Below, in pieces: positions 6,705 to 16,357 of a DNA stretch of 64,000 nt. Position 1 is the stretch's first letter. Each line of letters begins with the position of its first letter. Position numbers and translations under genes: made by a program. Origin of the DNA: Aminivibrio sp. (GTDB taxonomy: Bacteria > Synergistota > Synergistia > Synergistales > Aminobacteriaceae); NCBI RefSeq assembly GCF_016756745.1, contig NZ_JAESIH010000037.1, forward strand, positions 1 to 64,000. Reading direction: 5' to 3'. The notes under the pieces were generated by a model. That model did no database searches, was not told the DNA's origin, and saw nothing but the letters and a program-made list of their open reading frames with translations.

Positions 6705-8703
6705 AATTGCAAAAGCCGAATTTTACATCCACAAATCCGACGTGGATGGGGTTTTGTCTGCCCTTCAAAATACCGGATCGTACGAGGTAATCCCCTTCAG
6801 TTCGGAAAATGAGTCGGAAAGACCGGTCATTGTCCATCCGGATTTTTCCAGGGTGGATTTTCTGCTTGGAGAGACACGGTTTCTTCTGCGCTTTTTGGAA
6901 CCCCATTTCCTTGACCCAGTTTCCGGAATGGCCCGCGCTATGGGCGAGAAAGAGGAATTTTCACTCCGGCAGGCCAGGGAACTGGATTCCCGGACTGATC
7001 TTCCATCCCTATCCGAAGAGATACGGGGACACGAGCGGAGACTTATGGAAATCCGTTCCGAGTCTACACAGTTGGATTCAACTGAATCACTCCTTCTCTC
7101 CCTTAAGGATTTCCCTTACCCGCTTGAACTTCTCACCTCCGGTACGGAATACGTCAAGGGACTCCTCGGGACCATGCCCGCTGAACAGGTTGAACCATGG
7201 AAACGGGGAGCGGAATCCCTTCTCGGTTCCCTGGGAGAGATCTATGTCGCTCCGGGCGGAGAAAAGGAAAAAGACCGGATCGTGGCTCTCTTTTTTGACG
7301 GAGCCGTTGCACACAAAGTAACAGAAATTAACGCCCGGCACTCGTTCAACCGAATGGAAATTCCACCAGCGCTTCATTCGAGCGTTTCCGAGGAGCTTGC
7401 CCACATCGGCGACAGAAGAACTCTCCTTGCAGCGGAGGAAAAGGAAATACTGAAGAAGGTCGCCGATGCGGCAGCCCGATGGGTACCCACAATCCGGGCC
7501 CTGAGCGATTATTATTCGGTGCTTCGGGACAGGTATTCGGCCCTTGCCTCAGGAAACGCAACAGACCAGGTCGTCATGCTCCGGGGATGGATACCGGAAT
7601 CCGAACTTCCCGCTGTGAAGAAGGCGCTTGCCTCCTTTGATTCTTCCATCGAGATCGTTATCACGGAACCCGGCCCCGATGACACCGTACCGTCCCACAT
7701 TGTCAACCCGTCATGGTGTCTCCCCTTTGAAAACCTCACCCGGCTCTACGGAGCTCCTAAATATGGAGAGATTGATCCCACACCGCTTCTCGCTCCCTTC
7801 TTCCTGATTTTCTTCGGGATGTGTCTCGGCGATGCCGGATACGGTCTGATCATGATCGGTTTCTTCACTTGGTTCCTCAGGAAATTCAAGAGAATGCCCA
7901 CCGGTTTCAGGGAGTTTTTCAAACTCTTTGTTCTTTCGGGAATTTCTGCGGTTGTTGTGGGGGTGCTTACAGGAAGCTGGTTCGGTGATCTTGTGGATGC
8001 TTTCGGCATTTTTTCCTTCCTTCGTCCTTTGAAAAATGCCCCGGTCATCCTCAATCCCATGGAAAACCCCATGACCTATCTTGCCATTTCCCTGGCTCTC
8101 GGAATCGTTCAGCTCATGTTCGGCCTCGGGATTGCGTTTTACGACGCACTCCGCAAGAAAAACTACATGGGGGCCTTCGCGGACACAGGCGGCTGGATAG
8201 TTTTTCTTGTCGGCCTGCTTCTCTGGGGAGGAACCGCCGGGGGCTTTTTGCCCGCTGAGACGGCATCCCTCGCAAAGACTCTCGCCATAGCAGGAGCGGT
8301 CGTTCTCATCGCCACGCAGGGCAGGGAAAAGACGGGAATCATCTCAAAAGCGATCTCGGGGGTGTTGAGCCTGTACGGAGTCACCTCGTACCTCGGCGAC
8401 GTCCTCAGCTACAGCAGGCTTCTCGCACTGGGCCTCGCCACTTCGGCAGTCGGAGTCATCATCAACATGCTTGCCGGCCTTGCCGGGAGCGTTCCGTTTG
8501 TCGGCTGGATTCTCGCTCTTCTTCTGATCGTGGGGGGGCATATTTTCAGCATCGCGGTGAACGTGCTCGGGGCCTTCGTCCATTCCCTGAGGCTGCAGTA
8601 CGTAGAATTTTTCAGCAAGTTCTACACCGGCGGAGGAAGAGTTTTTGCTCCTCTGACGTACAACACCAGTTACGTATTCATAAAGAAAGACACTGTCGAA
8701 TAA
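6691..8703 (+). CDS. ntpI: V-type ATPase subunit I (membrane stator subunit a)
   Basis: Subunit I holds the ion half-channels against the rotating c-ring and anchors the peripheral stalks. The 670-residue protein has a long soluble N-terminal half with coiled-coil segments and then, from about residue 365, a membrane domain with about eight hydrophobic segments. Recognisable family stretches include LAPFFLIFFGMCLGDAGYGL, and YLGDVLSYSRLLALGLAT with the conserved arginine of the a subunit near residue 578. Length and two-domain layout match the V-type ATP synthase subunit I family. It overlaps the upstream G/H gene, and ntpK follows after 32 nt. Confidence 0.94.
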   Translation: MAVAKIAKAEFYIHKSDVDGVLSALQNTGSYEVIPFSSENESERPVIVHPDFSRVDFLLGETRFLLRFLEPHFLDPVSGMARAMGEKEEFSLRQARELDSRTDLPSLSEEIRGHERRLMEIRSESTQLDSTESLLLSLKDFPYPLELLTSGTEYVKGLLGTMPAEQVEPWKRGAESLLGSLGEIYVAPGGEKEKDRIVALFFDGAVAHKVTEINARHSFNRMEIPPALHSSVSEELAHIGDRRTLLAAEEKEILKKVADAAARWVPTIRALSDYYSVLRDRYSALASGNATDQVVMLRGWIPESELPAVKKALASFDSSIEIVITEPGPDDTVPSHIVNPSWCLPFENLTRLYGAPKYGEIDPTPLLAPFFLIFFGMCLGDAGYGLIMIGFFTWFLRKFKRMPTGFREFFKLFVLSGISAVVVGVLTGSWFGDLVDAFGIFSFLRPLKNAPVILNPMENPMTYLAISLALGIVQLMFGLGIAFYDALRKKNYMGAFADTGGWIVFLVGLLLWGGTAGGFLPAETASLAKTLAIAGAVVLIATQGREKTGIISKAISGVLSLYGVTSYLGDVLSYSRLLALGLATSAVGVIINMLAGLAGSVPFVGWILALLLIVGGHIFSIAVNVLGAFVHSLRLQYVEFFSKFYTGGGRVFAPLTYNTSYVFIKKDTVE

Positions 8704-8735
8704 TTTCAATAGCTTGAAAGGAGCGTGTCAATACT

Positions 8736-9215
8736 ATGGATCTTCTTGGAATCGCATTGGCAATACTTGGAGCAGCTATGGCCGCAGGGTGGGCAGGAGC
8801 AGGATCTGCCATCGGGGTCGGAATCGCCGGAGAATCGGGAGCCGGTGTCATGACTGAAGATCCGGGGAAGTTCGGCCTTGTTCTCCTTCTTCAGGCTCTT
8901 CCGGGGACACAGGGAATTTACGGACTCCTTATCGCTTTCTTCGCGATCCTCAAAGTCGGCCTCCTCGGCGGCGGAGACGAAATTTCCGTCAATGTATGGC
9001 AGGGCCTCGGCATTTTCTTTGCCTGCCTTCCCATAGCCCTCGGTGGATATTTTTCCGGAATCGCCCAGGGGAAAACCTCGGCCGCCTGCATCCAGATGAT
9101 CGCAAAACGCCCTGAGGAAACAGGGAAAGCCGTCATTCTCCCTGCAATGGTCGAAACATACGCCGTTCTTTCTCTTCTGATGAGCATCATTCTCCTTAAC
9201 GGAATCAAGCTCTAA
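8736..9215 (+). CDS. ntpK: V-type ATPase subunit K (c-ring) with sodium-binding signature
   Basis: This 159-residue proteolipid has four hydrophobic helices in two tandem hairpins, as in the 16-kDa c subunit of V-type enzymes, and builds the rotor ring. The residues that coordinate Na+ in Enterococcus hirae NtpK are retained at equivalent places: L55, T58 and Q59 in LPGTQG, Q111 in GIAQGK, and E140 in MVETYA. Only the second hairpin carries the carboxylate. This argues for sodium rather than proton coupling; the residue equivalence is aligned by eye. AAAGGAG lies 13 nt before the ATG. Confidence 0.95.
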   Translation: MDLLGIALAILGAAMAAGWAGAGSAIGVGIAGESGAGVMTEDPGKFGLVLLLQALPGTQGIYGLLIAFFAILKVGLLGGGDEISVNVWQGLGIFFACLPIALGGYFSGIAQGKTSAACIQMIAKRPEETGKAVILPAMVETYAVLSLLMSIILLNGIKL

Positions 9216-9237
9216 GCCTGTCAAGGAGGTTAAATCC

Positions 9238-9819
9238 ATGTCCTTGGCGGAAATCAAGAAAAAAATAGAAGCGGATGCGCAGGAGGAATCGGGAAAGATT
9301 CTCGAAGAAGCCCGTTCCATGGTGGAGTCTATCAACAGTGATGCCGACGGGGAAATCCGGAAAATAGAGGAATCATACAGCGAAAGATTCCGCAAAGAAC
9401 AGCCGGAAATCCTTAGAAGGCGCGAGATAGTGGCCGGTCTCGACGTAAAGAAGATTGAGCTCGGTGTGAAACAAACGGCCATTTCGGACTCATTTTCACA
9501 GGCCCTTTCCCTGCTTTCAGATCTTCCCGGAGAGGAATATCTCTCCCTGGTCGAGAGTCTTCTTCTGAAAGCGACGGAGTCAGGGGACGAAACGGTAGTT
9601 ATATCGGCCAAAGAGAAGCATATTACCCAAGAATGGCTTGCCGGTTTCAATGAAAAACACGGCAAAAAATTAGTTCTCGATGAGGAGAAACGCCCGATTT
9701 CAGGCGGATTCATAATGAAAAAGGGCAAAATCGAGACGAACTGCTCATGGGATATGCTCATCCGCTGGGTTCGGGACGATATTGAGGCAGACGTTGCCAA
9801 ACGGCTGTTTTCAGCCTAG
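9238..9819 (+). CDS. ntpE: V-type ATPase subunit E
   Basis: The 193-residue protein starts with a long charged helix (residues 1-75, rich in E, K and Q), expected to form the right-handed coiled coil with subunit G/H, followed by an alpha/beta head that attaches the peripheral stalk to the catalytic A3B3 hexamer. The C-terminal GGFIMKKGKIETNCSWDMLI stretch resembles the conserved end of archaeal/bacterial E subunits (GGvil..g.i..n.s.d..l). AAGGAGGT precedes the start by 10 nt. Its place between K and C is standard for bacterial ntp operons. Confidence 0.88.
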   Translation: MSLAEIKKKIEADAQEESGKILEEARSMVESINSDADGEIRKIEESYSERFRKEQPEILRRREIVAGLDVKKIELGVKQTAISDSFSQALSLLSDLPGEEYLSLVESLLLKATESGDETVVISAKEKHITQEWLAGFNEKHGKKLVLDEEKRPISGGFIMKKGKIETNCSWDMLIRWVRDDIEADVAKRLFSA

Positions 9820-9835
9820 TCGGAGGTGATGCTCC

Positions 9836-10849
9836 ATGGCTCCGGCAGAGCGGTACGGGTATGCAGTTGCACGGCTCCGGGCAATGTCCGGACGCCTTCT
9901 TGAAGAGGCTCTTCTCCAGCGTATTCTGGAAAGCGAAGACCTCGACTCGGCGCTGAAAGTCCTCGGTGAAACGGTCTATTCCAGCTGGCTGATGGAGATG
10001 AAGGGGAACGGCGATTTTGACAGGGCTATCGAAGCGGAACTTCTCCATGTTTACGGAGAAGTTGAGAAGTTCGTTCCGGATCCCGCTCTGGTTCAGCTTT
10101 GCCGTCTTCCTTATGATTTTCACAACGTTAAAGTTCTTTTAAAGAGCTCTCTCCTTGTCCGTGAAGGAGGAGAAAGGCGGTTCGACCTTCTGACCCCGCT
10201 CGGAGACATTCCCACGGATGACATTATCATGGCCATGGAAAGTGAAGACTTCCGTATGCTTCCCTTCGGCCTTCATCTGCTCGTTCCCCACTGTTTCTCG
10301 GTTTGGGAGCAGACGAAAGACATTCTTGAAGTGGAGAAGCTTCTTGACGAAGGGCTTTTCACCGCCATGAGAAAAACAGCGTCTGGAACGGGCATTGAAA
10401 CAGCAATGCTCTGGGTAAGAGGTAAAATCGACGCGGAGAACGTCCGGAACCTTCTCAGAATGAAAAGAATGGATATGGAAACTGGTGCTGCAACCGGTTT
10501 TCTTCATGACGGGGGGCTTGTTTCCAGGGAAAAGCTTCTTTCTCTTTATGCCGAACCGGTGGAGAGCTGGGGCAGGATGCTTTCTTTCGCCGATGTGTCG
10601 AAGGCTTTTTCCCGCGTTCAGGACGCAAGCGATCTCAATTCTCTTGTCGTAGAGATGGAGAAGGTACTCGACGAGTACATCGCTGCCATAGTCGGAAGCT
10701 CCAGGTACAAGGCTTTCGCCCCGGAGAACGTCATTTCCTTTCTGTGGAAGAAGGAAATGGAGGCTAAAAATATACGTATAGCGCTGGTTTCCGTTTCCAA
10801 TGATACGGACAGGACGCTGGCAAGGGGGCTGTTCCGTCATGTCGGTTAA
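9836..10849 (+). CDS. ntpC: V-type ATPase subunit C (d-like central socket)
   Basis: Subunit C (337 residues, the d subunit of other nomenclatures) caps the c-ring and connects it to the central stalk. The sequence opens with YGYAVARLRAMSGRLL, the usual N-terminal motif, and contains the family pattern YDFHNVKVLLKSSLL near residues 90-104. Its three-lobed helical repeat structure is suggested by the repeated N-LL-R/K motifs, such as DAENVRNLLRMKRM and EAKNIRIALV. It overlaps the subunit F start by 11 nt. Confidence 0.9.
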   Translation: MAPAERYGYAVARLRAMSGRLLEEALLQRILESEDLDSALKVLGETVYSSWLMEMKGNGDFDRAIEAELLHVYGEVEKFVPDPALVQLCRLPYDFHNVKVLLKSSLLVREGGERRFDLLTPLGDIPTDDIIMAMESEDFRMLPFGLHLLVPHCFSVWEQTKDILEVEKLLDEGLFTAMRKTASGTGIETAMLWVRGKIDAENVRNLLRMKRMDMETGAATGFLHDGGLVSREKLLSLYAEPVESWGRMLSFADVSKAFSRVQDASDLNSLVVEMEKVLDEYIAAIVGSSRYKAFAPENVISFLWKKEMEAKNIRIALVSVSNDTDRTLARGLFRHVG

Positions 10850-11180
10850 AAACGCAAGAAATTCCATGGCAGCAGTCGGGGAATACGAAACGGTTCTTCC
10901 CTTTCAGGCTGTGGGCGTACGGCCCTTCATCATAAAGGACAACACCCCCTCGGCTGTGGAAGAAACACTCCTCGGGCTTGCTCGCAAAAAGTATGCCGTC
11001 GTCTTCGTTCAGGAAAGTTGTTACGTTGCATCTTCCCAGTTTATAGCCGGCCTGAACAATGACTACGAAACAAGCTTCATCCCCATTCCTGGACTCAAGG
11101 GGAGCCAGGGGATAGGTCTCGAGTCCATACGGAGCAGCGTGGAACGTGCGGTCGGTATGGACATTTTTGCTGTGAAATAA
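10839..11180 (+). CDS. ntpF: V-type ATPase subunit F
   Basis: Subunit F is the small Rossmann-like protein bound to the central shaft. From ATG at 10839 the product has 113 residues. It shows an N-terminal strand-turn FQAVGVRPFIIKD, then KKYAVVFVQESC, and the conserved SFIPIPGLKGSQGIGLESIRSSVERAVG C-terminal segment, which corresponds to the P-x-P-G family motif. An upstream in-frame ATG at 10800 lacks a ribosome site, whereas AAGGGGG lies about 10 nt before 10839. In Enterococcus nomenclature this subunit is NtpG. Confidence 0.87.
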   Translation: MSVKNARNSMAAVGEYETVLPFQAVGVRPFIIKDNTPSAVEETLLGLARKKYAVVFVQESCYVASSQFIAGLNNDYETSFIPIPGLKGSQGIGLESIRSSVERAVGMDIFAVK

Positions 11181-11213
11181 TGCAGAATACGGTTCGTCTG
11201 GAGGCGATAGACT

Positions 11214-13007
11214 GTGGCCACTGAAAAAACCATACGGGGGACCATAGAAAAGATTTCCGGACCGCTTGTGGTGGCGAAGGGTATGTACGGCGCCAGCATG
11301 TTTGACGTGGTTCGGATAGGCGACATTGGTCTCGTTGGAGAAATAATCGAACTGAAGGGAGACACGGCCTCCATCCAGGCCTACGAGGAAACATCCGGTC
11401 TCATGCCCGGAGAGCCTGTAGTCGGTACGGGCGCACCGCTGAGCGTCGAACTCGCCCCCGGCCTGATGGAACAGTTTTACGACGGAGTCCAGCGTCCGCT
11501 GAACATCATCGAGGAAGTGGCAAAAAGCCATTTCATTTCGAGAGGAATTGACGTTCCTGCCGTCGACCGAAACAAAAAGTGGCAGTTCACACCGAAGGTG
11601 AAGGAAGGCGACTTCGTGACCGAGGGTGATGTTCTCGGCGTCGTGCAGGAGACCATCCTCGTCGAACATAGGGTAATGGTGCCCGTCGGCGTTTCGGGCA
11701 AAGTCACAAAAATAAAGGAAGGCAGCTTCACTGTTGAAGAGACCATAGCTGTACTGGAGAAGGACGGAGAAAAGAATAACATTGCTATGCTCCAGCGCTG
11801 GCCGGTTCGGAAAGCCCGTCCCGTGGCGAAGCGGCTTCCTCCAGTCATTCCGCTGACAACAGGACAAAGGGTAGTGGATTCATTCTTCCCCATCGCCATG
11901 GGAGGAACCGCTTGCGTACCCGGCCCCTTCGGATCGGGAAAGACTGTTATCCAGCACCAGCTCGCGAAGTGGGCGGAGGCAGAGATAGTTGTCTACGTGG
12001 GTTGCGGGGAACGGGGAAACGAAATGACCGACGTGCTTCTCGAGTTTCCCGAGCTTGAAGATCCGAGATCCGGACAGCCTCTCATGAAGCGGACCGTCCT
12101 CATCGCCAATACTTCCAACATGCCCGTGGCCGCAAGGGAAGCCAGCATCTACACGGCTATCACCATGGCGGAATACTACAGGGACATGGGATACTCCGTT
12201 GCGCTTATGGCTGATTCCACCAGCAGGTGGGCGGAAGCGCTCCGCGAAATGTCAGGCCGTCTCGAAGAAATGCCCGGCGAAGAAGGATACCCCGCTTACC
12301 TTGGAACAAGGCTCGCATCCTTTTATGAAAGAGCGGGGCGGGCCGTGGTGCTCGGAAGCGAGGGAAGGGAAGGATCCGTCACGGCCATCGGCGCTGTCTC
12401 CCCTCCGGGGGGCGACCTTTCTGAGCCTGTGAGCCAGAATACCCTCCGGGTTACCAAGGTCTTCTGGGGCCTTGATGCGAACCTGGCCTACCAGAGGCAC
12501 TTCCCGGCGATCAACTGGCTGCTGAGCTATTCTCTCTACACTGATAAACTTGATGAATACTGGGATGCCAAGTTTGACGACGAGTGGAGCAGCCTCCGCA
12601 TAGAGGGAATGACCCTTCTCGAGGAAGAGGACAATCTTCGGGAAATCGTGCGTCTTGTCGGCATCGATACCCTGTCCAAAGAAGAGCGCATGCTCCTCGA
12701 AACCGCGAAATCCCTGAGAGAGGACTTCCTTCACCAGAACGCATTCCATGAGGTCGACACCTATGCCTCCATGGAAAAGCAGTTCAAGATGCTCAAGACG
12801 ATCATCAACTTCCACCATCAGGGAATGGAAGCCCTGAAAAAGGGAGCATCCATGAACGAGATCTTCAACCTTCCGGTCCGGGAATCCATCGCCAGAATGC
12901 GGTATCTTGAGGAGAAGGACATCGGCAAGATAGACGAACTGGAAGAGACAATACGGAAGGAAATAAACGACGTCATCCCCGTGGGAGGTGAAAGCGATGC
13001 TGCCTAA
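11214..13007 (+). CDS. ntpA: V-type ATPase catalytic subunit A
   Basis: Subunit A (597 residues) hydrolyses or makes ATP. It has the N-terminal beta barrel, the extra non-homologous insert characteristic of A/V-type alpha-like subunits (about residues 115-180), the P-loop GPFGSGKT near residues 237-244, GCGERGNEM, and [27 protein letters not shown]. The start is GTG preceded by GGAGGCG at about 8 nt spacing. It ends inside the beginning of ntpB (11-nt overlap), so the A and B subunits are probably made in fixed proportion by coupled translation. Confidence 0.97.
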   Translation: MATEKTIRGTIEKISGPLVVAKGMYGASMFDVVRIGDIGLVGEIIELKGDTASIQAYEETSGLMPGEPVVGTGAPLSVELAPGLMEQFYDGVQRPLNIIEEVAKSHFISRGIDVPAVDRNKKWQFTPKVKEGDFVTEGDVLGVVQETILVEHRVMVPVGVSGKVTKIKEGSFTVEETIAVLEKDGEKNNIAMLQRWPVRKARPVAKRLPPVIPLTTGQRVVDSFFPIAMGGTACVPGPFGSGKTVIQHQLAKWAEAEIVVYVGCGERGNEMTDVLLEFPELEDPRSGQPLMKRTVLIANTSNMPVAAREASIYTAITMAEYYRDMGYSVALMADSTSRWAEALREMSGRLEEMPGEEGYPAYLGTRLASFYERAGRAVVLGSEGREGSVTAIGAVSPPGGDLSEPVSQNTLRVTKVFWGLDANLAYQRHFPAINWLLSYSLYTDKLDEYWDAKFDDEWSSLRIEGMTLLEEEDNLREIVRLVGIDTLSKEERMLLETAKSLREDFLHQNAFHEVDTYASMEKQFKMLKTIINFHHQGMEALKKGASMNEIFNLPVRESIARMRYLEEKDIGKIDELEETIRKEINDVIPVGGESDAA

Positions 13008-14415
13008 GGAATATGGGACCATTAGCGAGCTTTCCGGTCCCCTTCTCGTGGTGGAAAAAACACAGAACGTACGGTACGACGAACTTGTCGAAATTGAGCT
13101 GGCCTCCGGAGAACGCAGACGGGGCAGGGTTCTGGAAATCACGACCGACAAGGCGCTCGTCCAGGTCTTCGAAGGAACCAACGGCATAGACATCAAGAAC
13201 ACGAAGCTCCTCTTCCTTGGAAAGGTGCTCACTCTTCCCGTCAGCCTGGACATACTCGGTCGCGTATTCAACGGCCGTGGAGAGCCCATAGACGACGGAG
13301 CGCCCATCCTTGCCGAGAAGAAGCTCGACATCAATGGAATGCCCATGAACCCCTTCTCCAGGGATTTTCCCTCCGAGTTCATCCAGACGGGCATTTCCAC
13401 CATCGACGGAATGAACCCCATGGTCCGGGGCCAGAAACTTCCCATCTTCTCGGGAAGTGGTCTGCCCCACAACAGGATGGCTGCCCAGATTGCCAGGCAG
13501 GCGACTGTCATAAGCGGCCACGAAAATTTTGCTGTCGTTTTCGCCGCCATGGGAATCACCTTCGAAGAAGCATTCTTTTTCATGGAAGACTTCCGTAAAA
13601 CCGGTGCCATCCAGCGAACGGTCATGTTCGTCAATCTTGCAGATGACCCGGCAATCGAACGGATAACGACCCCCCGTATAGCGCTCACCGCTGCAGAATA
13701 TCTGGCGTTCGAGCATGATATGCACGTCGTGGTTATCCTGACGGACCTCACCAACTACTGCGAAGCCCTTCGGGAAATCTCCGCCGCACGGAAGGAAGTC
13801 CCAGGCCGGAGGGGCTACCCGGGATACCTCTACACCGACCTCGCCACCATGTACGAACGGGCGGGTAGGCTCAAGGGAAAGAAAGGCTCGATTACCCAGA
13901 TTCCCATCCTCACCATGCCTGAGGATGACAAGACGCATCCCATCCCGGACCTTACCGGGTACATCACCGAGGGACAGATCATCCTGAGCCGGACGCTTCA
14001 CAGGAAAGGCATATATCCTCCCGTAGACGTCATGCCGTCCCTTTCCAGGCTCAAAGACAAGGGAATAGGAAAGGGCAAGACAAGGGAAGATCACGCCGAC
14101 CTTATGAACCAGCTCTTTGCCGCCTACGCCAGGGGCAATGAAGCGAAAGAACTCGCGGTCATTCTCGGGGAAGGAGCTCTATCCGAAGAGGACAAGGCCT
14201 TCGCGAAGTTCGCCGATATGTTTGAAGACCAGTACGTTCGCCAGGGGGAATACCAGAACAGGACCTACGAGGAAACCCTTGAACTCGGCTGGGATCTCCT
14301 TACAGCCATCCCGGTGAAGGAACTGAAGCGTATACGGGATGCCTACATCGAGAAATACCTCTCGCCGAGGCTGAAAAACGGGGAAAGGGCCAAAACAGTC
14401 CCTGAAAAAGTGTAA
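12997..14415 (+). CDS. ntpB: V-type ATPase regulatory subunit B
   Basis: Subunit B (472 residues from ATG 12997) alternates with A in the head and binds nucleotide non-catalytically. As expected it lacks a Walker A lysine motif and instead has the degenerate [20 protein letters not shown] segment. Other family motifs are [26 protein letters not shown] and [24 protein letters not shown] at 12988 is in frame but is part of the GGGAGGTG ribosome site, so ATG 12997 is used. The ntpD gene follows after 12 nt. Confidence 0.96.
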   Translation: MLPKEYGTISELSGPLLVVEKTQNVRYDELVEIELASGERRRGRVLEITTDKALVQVFEGTNGIDIKNTKLLFLGKVLTLPVSLDILGRVFNGRGEPIDDGAPILAEKKLDINGMPMNPFSRDFPSEFIQTGISTIDGMNPMVRGQKLPIFSGSGLPHNRMAAQIARQATVISGHENFAVVFAAMGITFEEAFFFMEDFRKTGAIQRTVMFVNLADDPAIERITTPRIALTAAEYLAFEHDMHVVVILTDLTNYCEALREISAARKEVPGRRGYPGYLYTDLATMYERAGRLKGKKGSITQIPILTMPEDDKTHPIPDLTGYITEGQIILSRTLHRKGIYPPVDVMPSLSRLKDKGIGKGKTREDHADLMNQLFAAYARGNEAKELAVILGEGALSEEDKAFAKFADMFEDQYVRQGEYQNRTYEETLELGWDLLTAIPVKELKRIRDAYIEKYLSPRLKNGERAKTVPEKV

Positions 14416-14427
14416 AGGAGCCGTGTC

Positions 14428-15051
14428 ATGGCCCGATTGAATGTAAACCCCAACAGGATGGAGCTTTCAAGGCTGAAAAAACGCCTTGTCGTGGCAAAAC
14501 GGGGTCACAAACTTCTCAAAGACAAGCAGGATGCCCTTATCAAGGCGTTTCTTGAGCGGGCCCGGGAGGGAAAAGTTCTCCGGGAGGAACTTGAAGGCGA
14601 GCTTGCAGAGTGCTACAAGAGCTTCCTCCTTGCCCGTGCCCAGACCCTGCCTGCCATGCTGGAACAGGCCTTGATGATCTCCGGAGCCAAATGCAATCTT
14701 CAGGTTAGCTGGCAAAATGTCATGAGCGTGCTTGTTCCCGTTTATACTGTGGAGCAGGGAGGAACTCCTGTCAATTACGGTCTCGCTACGTCTCTCGGCA
14801 GCCTCGATGTTGCACTGGAGCGGTTCGCCGCTCTTATTCCGCGGCTGATAGCCCTGGCGGCAAAGGAGAAGGCGATCAACCTCATGGCTTTGGAAATTGA
14901 AAAGACCCGCCGGAGGGTAAATGCCCTGGAACACGTCCTGATACCGAGTTTCGTGGAAACGATCCGGTACATTGCGATGAAGCTCGACGAACAGGAACGG
15001 TCAACTTTGAGCCGGTTGATGAAAATCAAGGAAATCGTTCGCTCTCACTGA
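14428..15051 (+). CDS. ntpD: V-type ATPase subunit D (central shaft)
   Basis: Subunit D is the coiled-coil rotor shaft turned inside the A3B3 head. The 207-residue protein has the diagnostic N-terminal motif NPNRMELSRLKKRLVVAKRGHKLLKDK and a long C-terminal helix (EKTRRRVNALEHVLIPSFVETIRYI). This gene closes the operon; a bidirectional-looking terminator begins 5 nt after its stop. Confidence 0.95.
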   Translation: MARLNVNPNRMELSRLKKRLVVAKRGHKLLKDKQDALIKAFLERAREGKVLREELEGELAECYKSFLLARAQTLPAMLEQALMISGAKCNLQVSWQNVMSVLVPVYTVEQGGTPVNYGLATSLGSLDVALERFAALIPRLIALAAKEKAINLMALEIEKTRRRVNALEHVLIPSFVETIRYIAMKLDEQERSTLSRLMKIKEIVRSH

Positions 15052-15055
15052 CCGG

Positions 15056-15100
15056 AAAAGTTGGAGGAGGACCCGAAAAGGCCCTCCTCCAACTTTTTTT
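15056..15100. terminator. Strong hairpin terminator between ntpD and convergent cheR
   Basis: AAAAGTTGGAGGAGG (15056-15070) pairs with CCTCCTCCAACTTTT (15083-15097) over 15 bp, followed by further T residues on the plus strand. On the minus strand the same hairpin directly follows the cheR stop, and the complementary A-tract gives a T-tract too, so it probably serves both genes. Confidence 0.9.
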
Positions 15101-15101
15101 C

Positions 15102-15908
15102 TCAAGCCGGCTTCTGGTAAAGGAACGCCCCTGCCGATTCGAAACCGATCTTCCTGTACTCGAAAATCTGTTCAGTTGACCCCACGAGAAGAAATCCCCC
15201 CGGTCTGAGAGCCCTGAAAAATTTGTGATAAAGAGCAGTCTTTGTCTCAGCGGAAAAATAAATGACCACGTTTCTGCAGAGGATAAGGTCAAAATCGTCG
15301 GCAAAACTGTCCTCTATGAGATTCAGCCTCTGGAAGCTGACCCTCCCCTTTACCTCCTGCGTCACCGAATAGGTTTCTCCACCGTCCCGGGTGGTGAAAT
15401 ATCTTGAGATAAGGTCCTGGGGAACGTTGAGTATCTGTCGCTTGAGATAGGTGCCTTTTTTCGCGATGGATAGTGCGCCCTGATCAAAGTCGCTTGCGAG
15501 CACCGGTGACTGGGGGGAGAGTCTTGCCTCGAGAGAGAGTATGGCGAGAGAGTAGGGTTCTTCGCCGGTGGCGCACCCGGCACTCCATATTTTCAGCTGC
15601 TTTTTGCCACGGGACTGTATCAGCCGGGGGATGATCGTCTCCCGAAGCTCCGTCCACTTCGCAGGATTGCGGAAAAATTCGGAGACGTTGATCGTGAGGT
15701 AATCGAGAAATTCTCTCAGTTTTTGGTCATTCTCCCTGATCGTCTTGAAATACAGGTCGTATTCGGCAATGTTCCAGCGCTGCATCAGCATGTGGACTCT
15801 TCTATGGATCTGATTTTTATAGGAGTTCAGGTCGAGTCCTGTGAGTTTTTTGACGTTCGCCTTGAAAATATCGTATTCAGGTGAATCATAGCTTGTTTTT
15901 TCGATCAT
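15102..15908 (-). CDS. cheR: CheR-type chemoreceptor glutamate methyltransferase
   Basis: CheR uses SAM to methylate glutamates on methyl-accepting chemotaxis proteins. This 268-residue version has the all-helical N-terminal domain (YDIFKANVKKLTGLDLNSYK...IHRRVHMLMQRW), NVSEFFRN, the SAM loop IWSAGCATGEEPYSLAI, ASDFDQGAL, and DLILCRNVVIYFS. No CheB, CheA or receptor gene is nearby, so it is an orphan here. An upstream ATG at 15971 would add 21 residues, but a TATAAA -10-like box lies inside that extension, and the family domain begins right after 15908. Its upstream region is shared divergently with rnpB. Confidence 0.92.
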   Translation of the reverse strand: MIEKTSYDSPEYDIFKANVKKLTGLDLNSYKNQIHRRVHMLMQRWNIAEYDLYFKTIRENDQKLREFLDYLTINVSEFFRNPAKWTELRETIIPRLIQSRGKKQLKIWSAGCATGEEPYSLAILSLEARLSPQSPVLASDFDQGALSIAKKGTYLKRQILNVPQDLISRYFTTRDGGETYSVTQEVKGRVSFQRLNLIEDSFADDFDLILCRNVVIYFSAETKTALYHKFFRALRPGGFLLVGSTEQIFEYRKIGFESAGAFLYQKPA

Positions 15909-16002
15909 TGGGGGAGTCTCTTCTCCTTTTAGAGGGTGAAAAATGGTATAGGGGTATTTTATACGAAACATCCCGGAAGATATACACCTCCGTCATTTGC
16001 GG

Positions 16003-16011
16003 TGGTATAAT
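16003..16011 (+). promoter_or_regulatory. Extended -10 promoter of rnpB
   Basis: TGGTATAAT at 16003-16011 is a perfect extended -10 element; the -35 region is poor. The predicted start, about 7 nt downstream, coincides with the first base of the P1 helix of RNase P RNA at 16018. Confidence 0.75.
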
Positions 16012-16017
16012 TTTCTC

Positions 16018-16344
16018 GGGAGTATTCTAGGTGACCGCTCCTTTTGGGAGAGGAAAGTCCGGGCTCCATAGGGCAGGATGCTGGGTAACCCCCAGTTGGT
16101 GCAAACCAAAGGAAAGTGCCACAGAAACAAACCGCCCCCTGAGGGTAAGGGTGAAAAGGTGGAGTAAGAGCCCACCGGGTGAAAAGCGATTTTCACGCCA
16201 GGCAAACCCCGTCCGGAGCAAGACTGAATAGGGGGGGAAGACGCTGCCCGCCGACCCCCGGGTACGGTCGCGTAAAGACCGTCGCGAGGCGGTCTTCAGA
16301 TAAATGGTCACCATGAGACAGAACCCGGCTTATTGAATGCTCCC
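16018..16344 (+). ncRNA. rnpB: RNase P RNA, bacterial class A
   Basis: The 327-nt RNA is the catalytic component of RNase P, which matures tRNA 5' ends. Universally conserved pieces are present in order: GAGGAAAGTCCGGGCTCC, the GGTGCAAACC...AAAGTGCCACAGAAA region, AGAGCCCACCG, CCCGTCCGGAGCAAGA, and the 3' segment GATAAATGGTCACC followed by ACAGAACCCGGCTTA. The ends are set by the P1 helix: GGGAGTATTC (16018-16027) pairs with GAATGCTCCC (16335-16344), with one G-U pair. It lies between cheR and the dcw cluster. Confidence 0.96.
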
Positions 16345-16357
16345 ATTTTCCCGAATT

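Noticed and set aside
12988-12996. GTG 12988 as the ntpB start (also GTG 1571 for korD and GTG 6369 for the G/H subunit)
   Set aside because: Each of these GTG codons is part of the Shine-Dalgarno sequence; a properly spaced start lies 9 nt downstream.
12252-13754. 500-codon open frame on the minus strand
   Set aside because: It lies antisense to ntpA and ntpB, which are unmistakable; long antisense frames arise from codon bias, and the translation has no recognisable domain.
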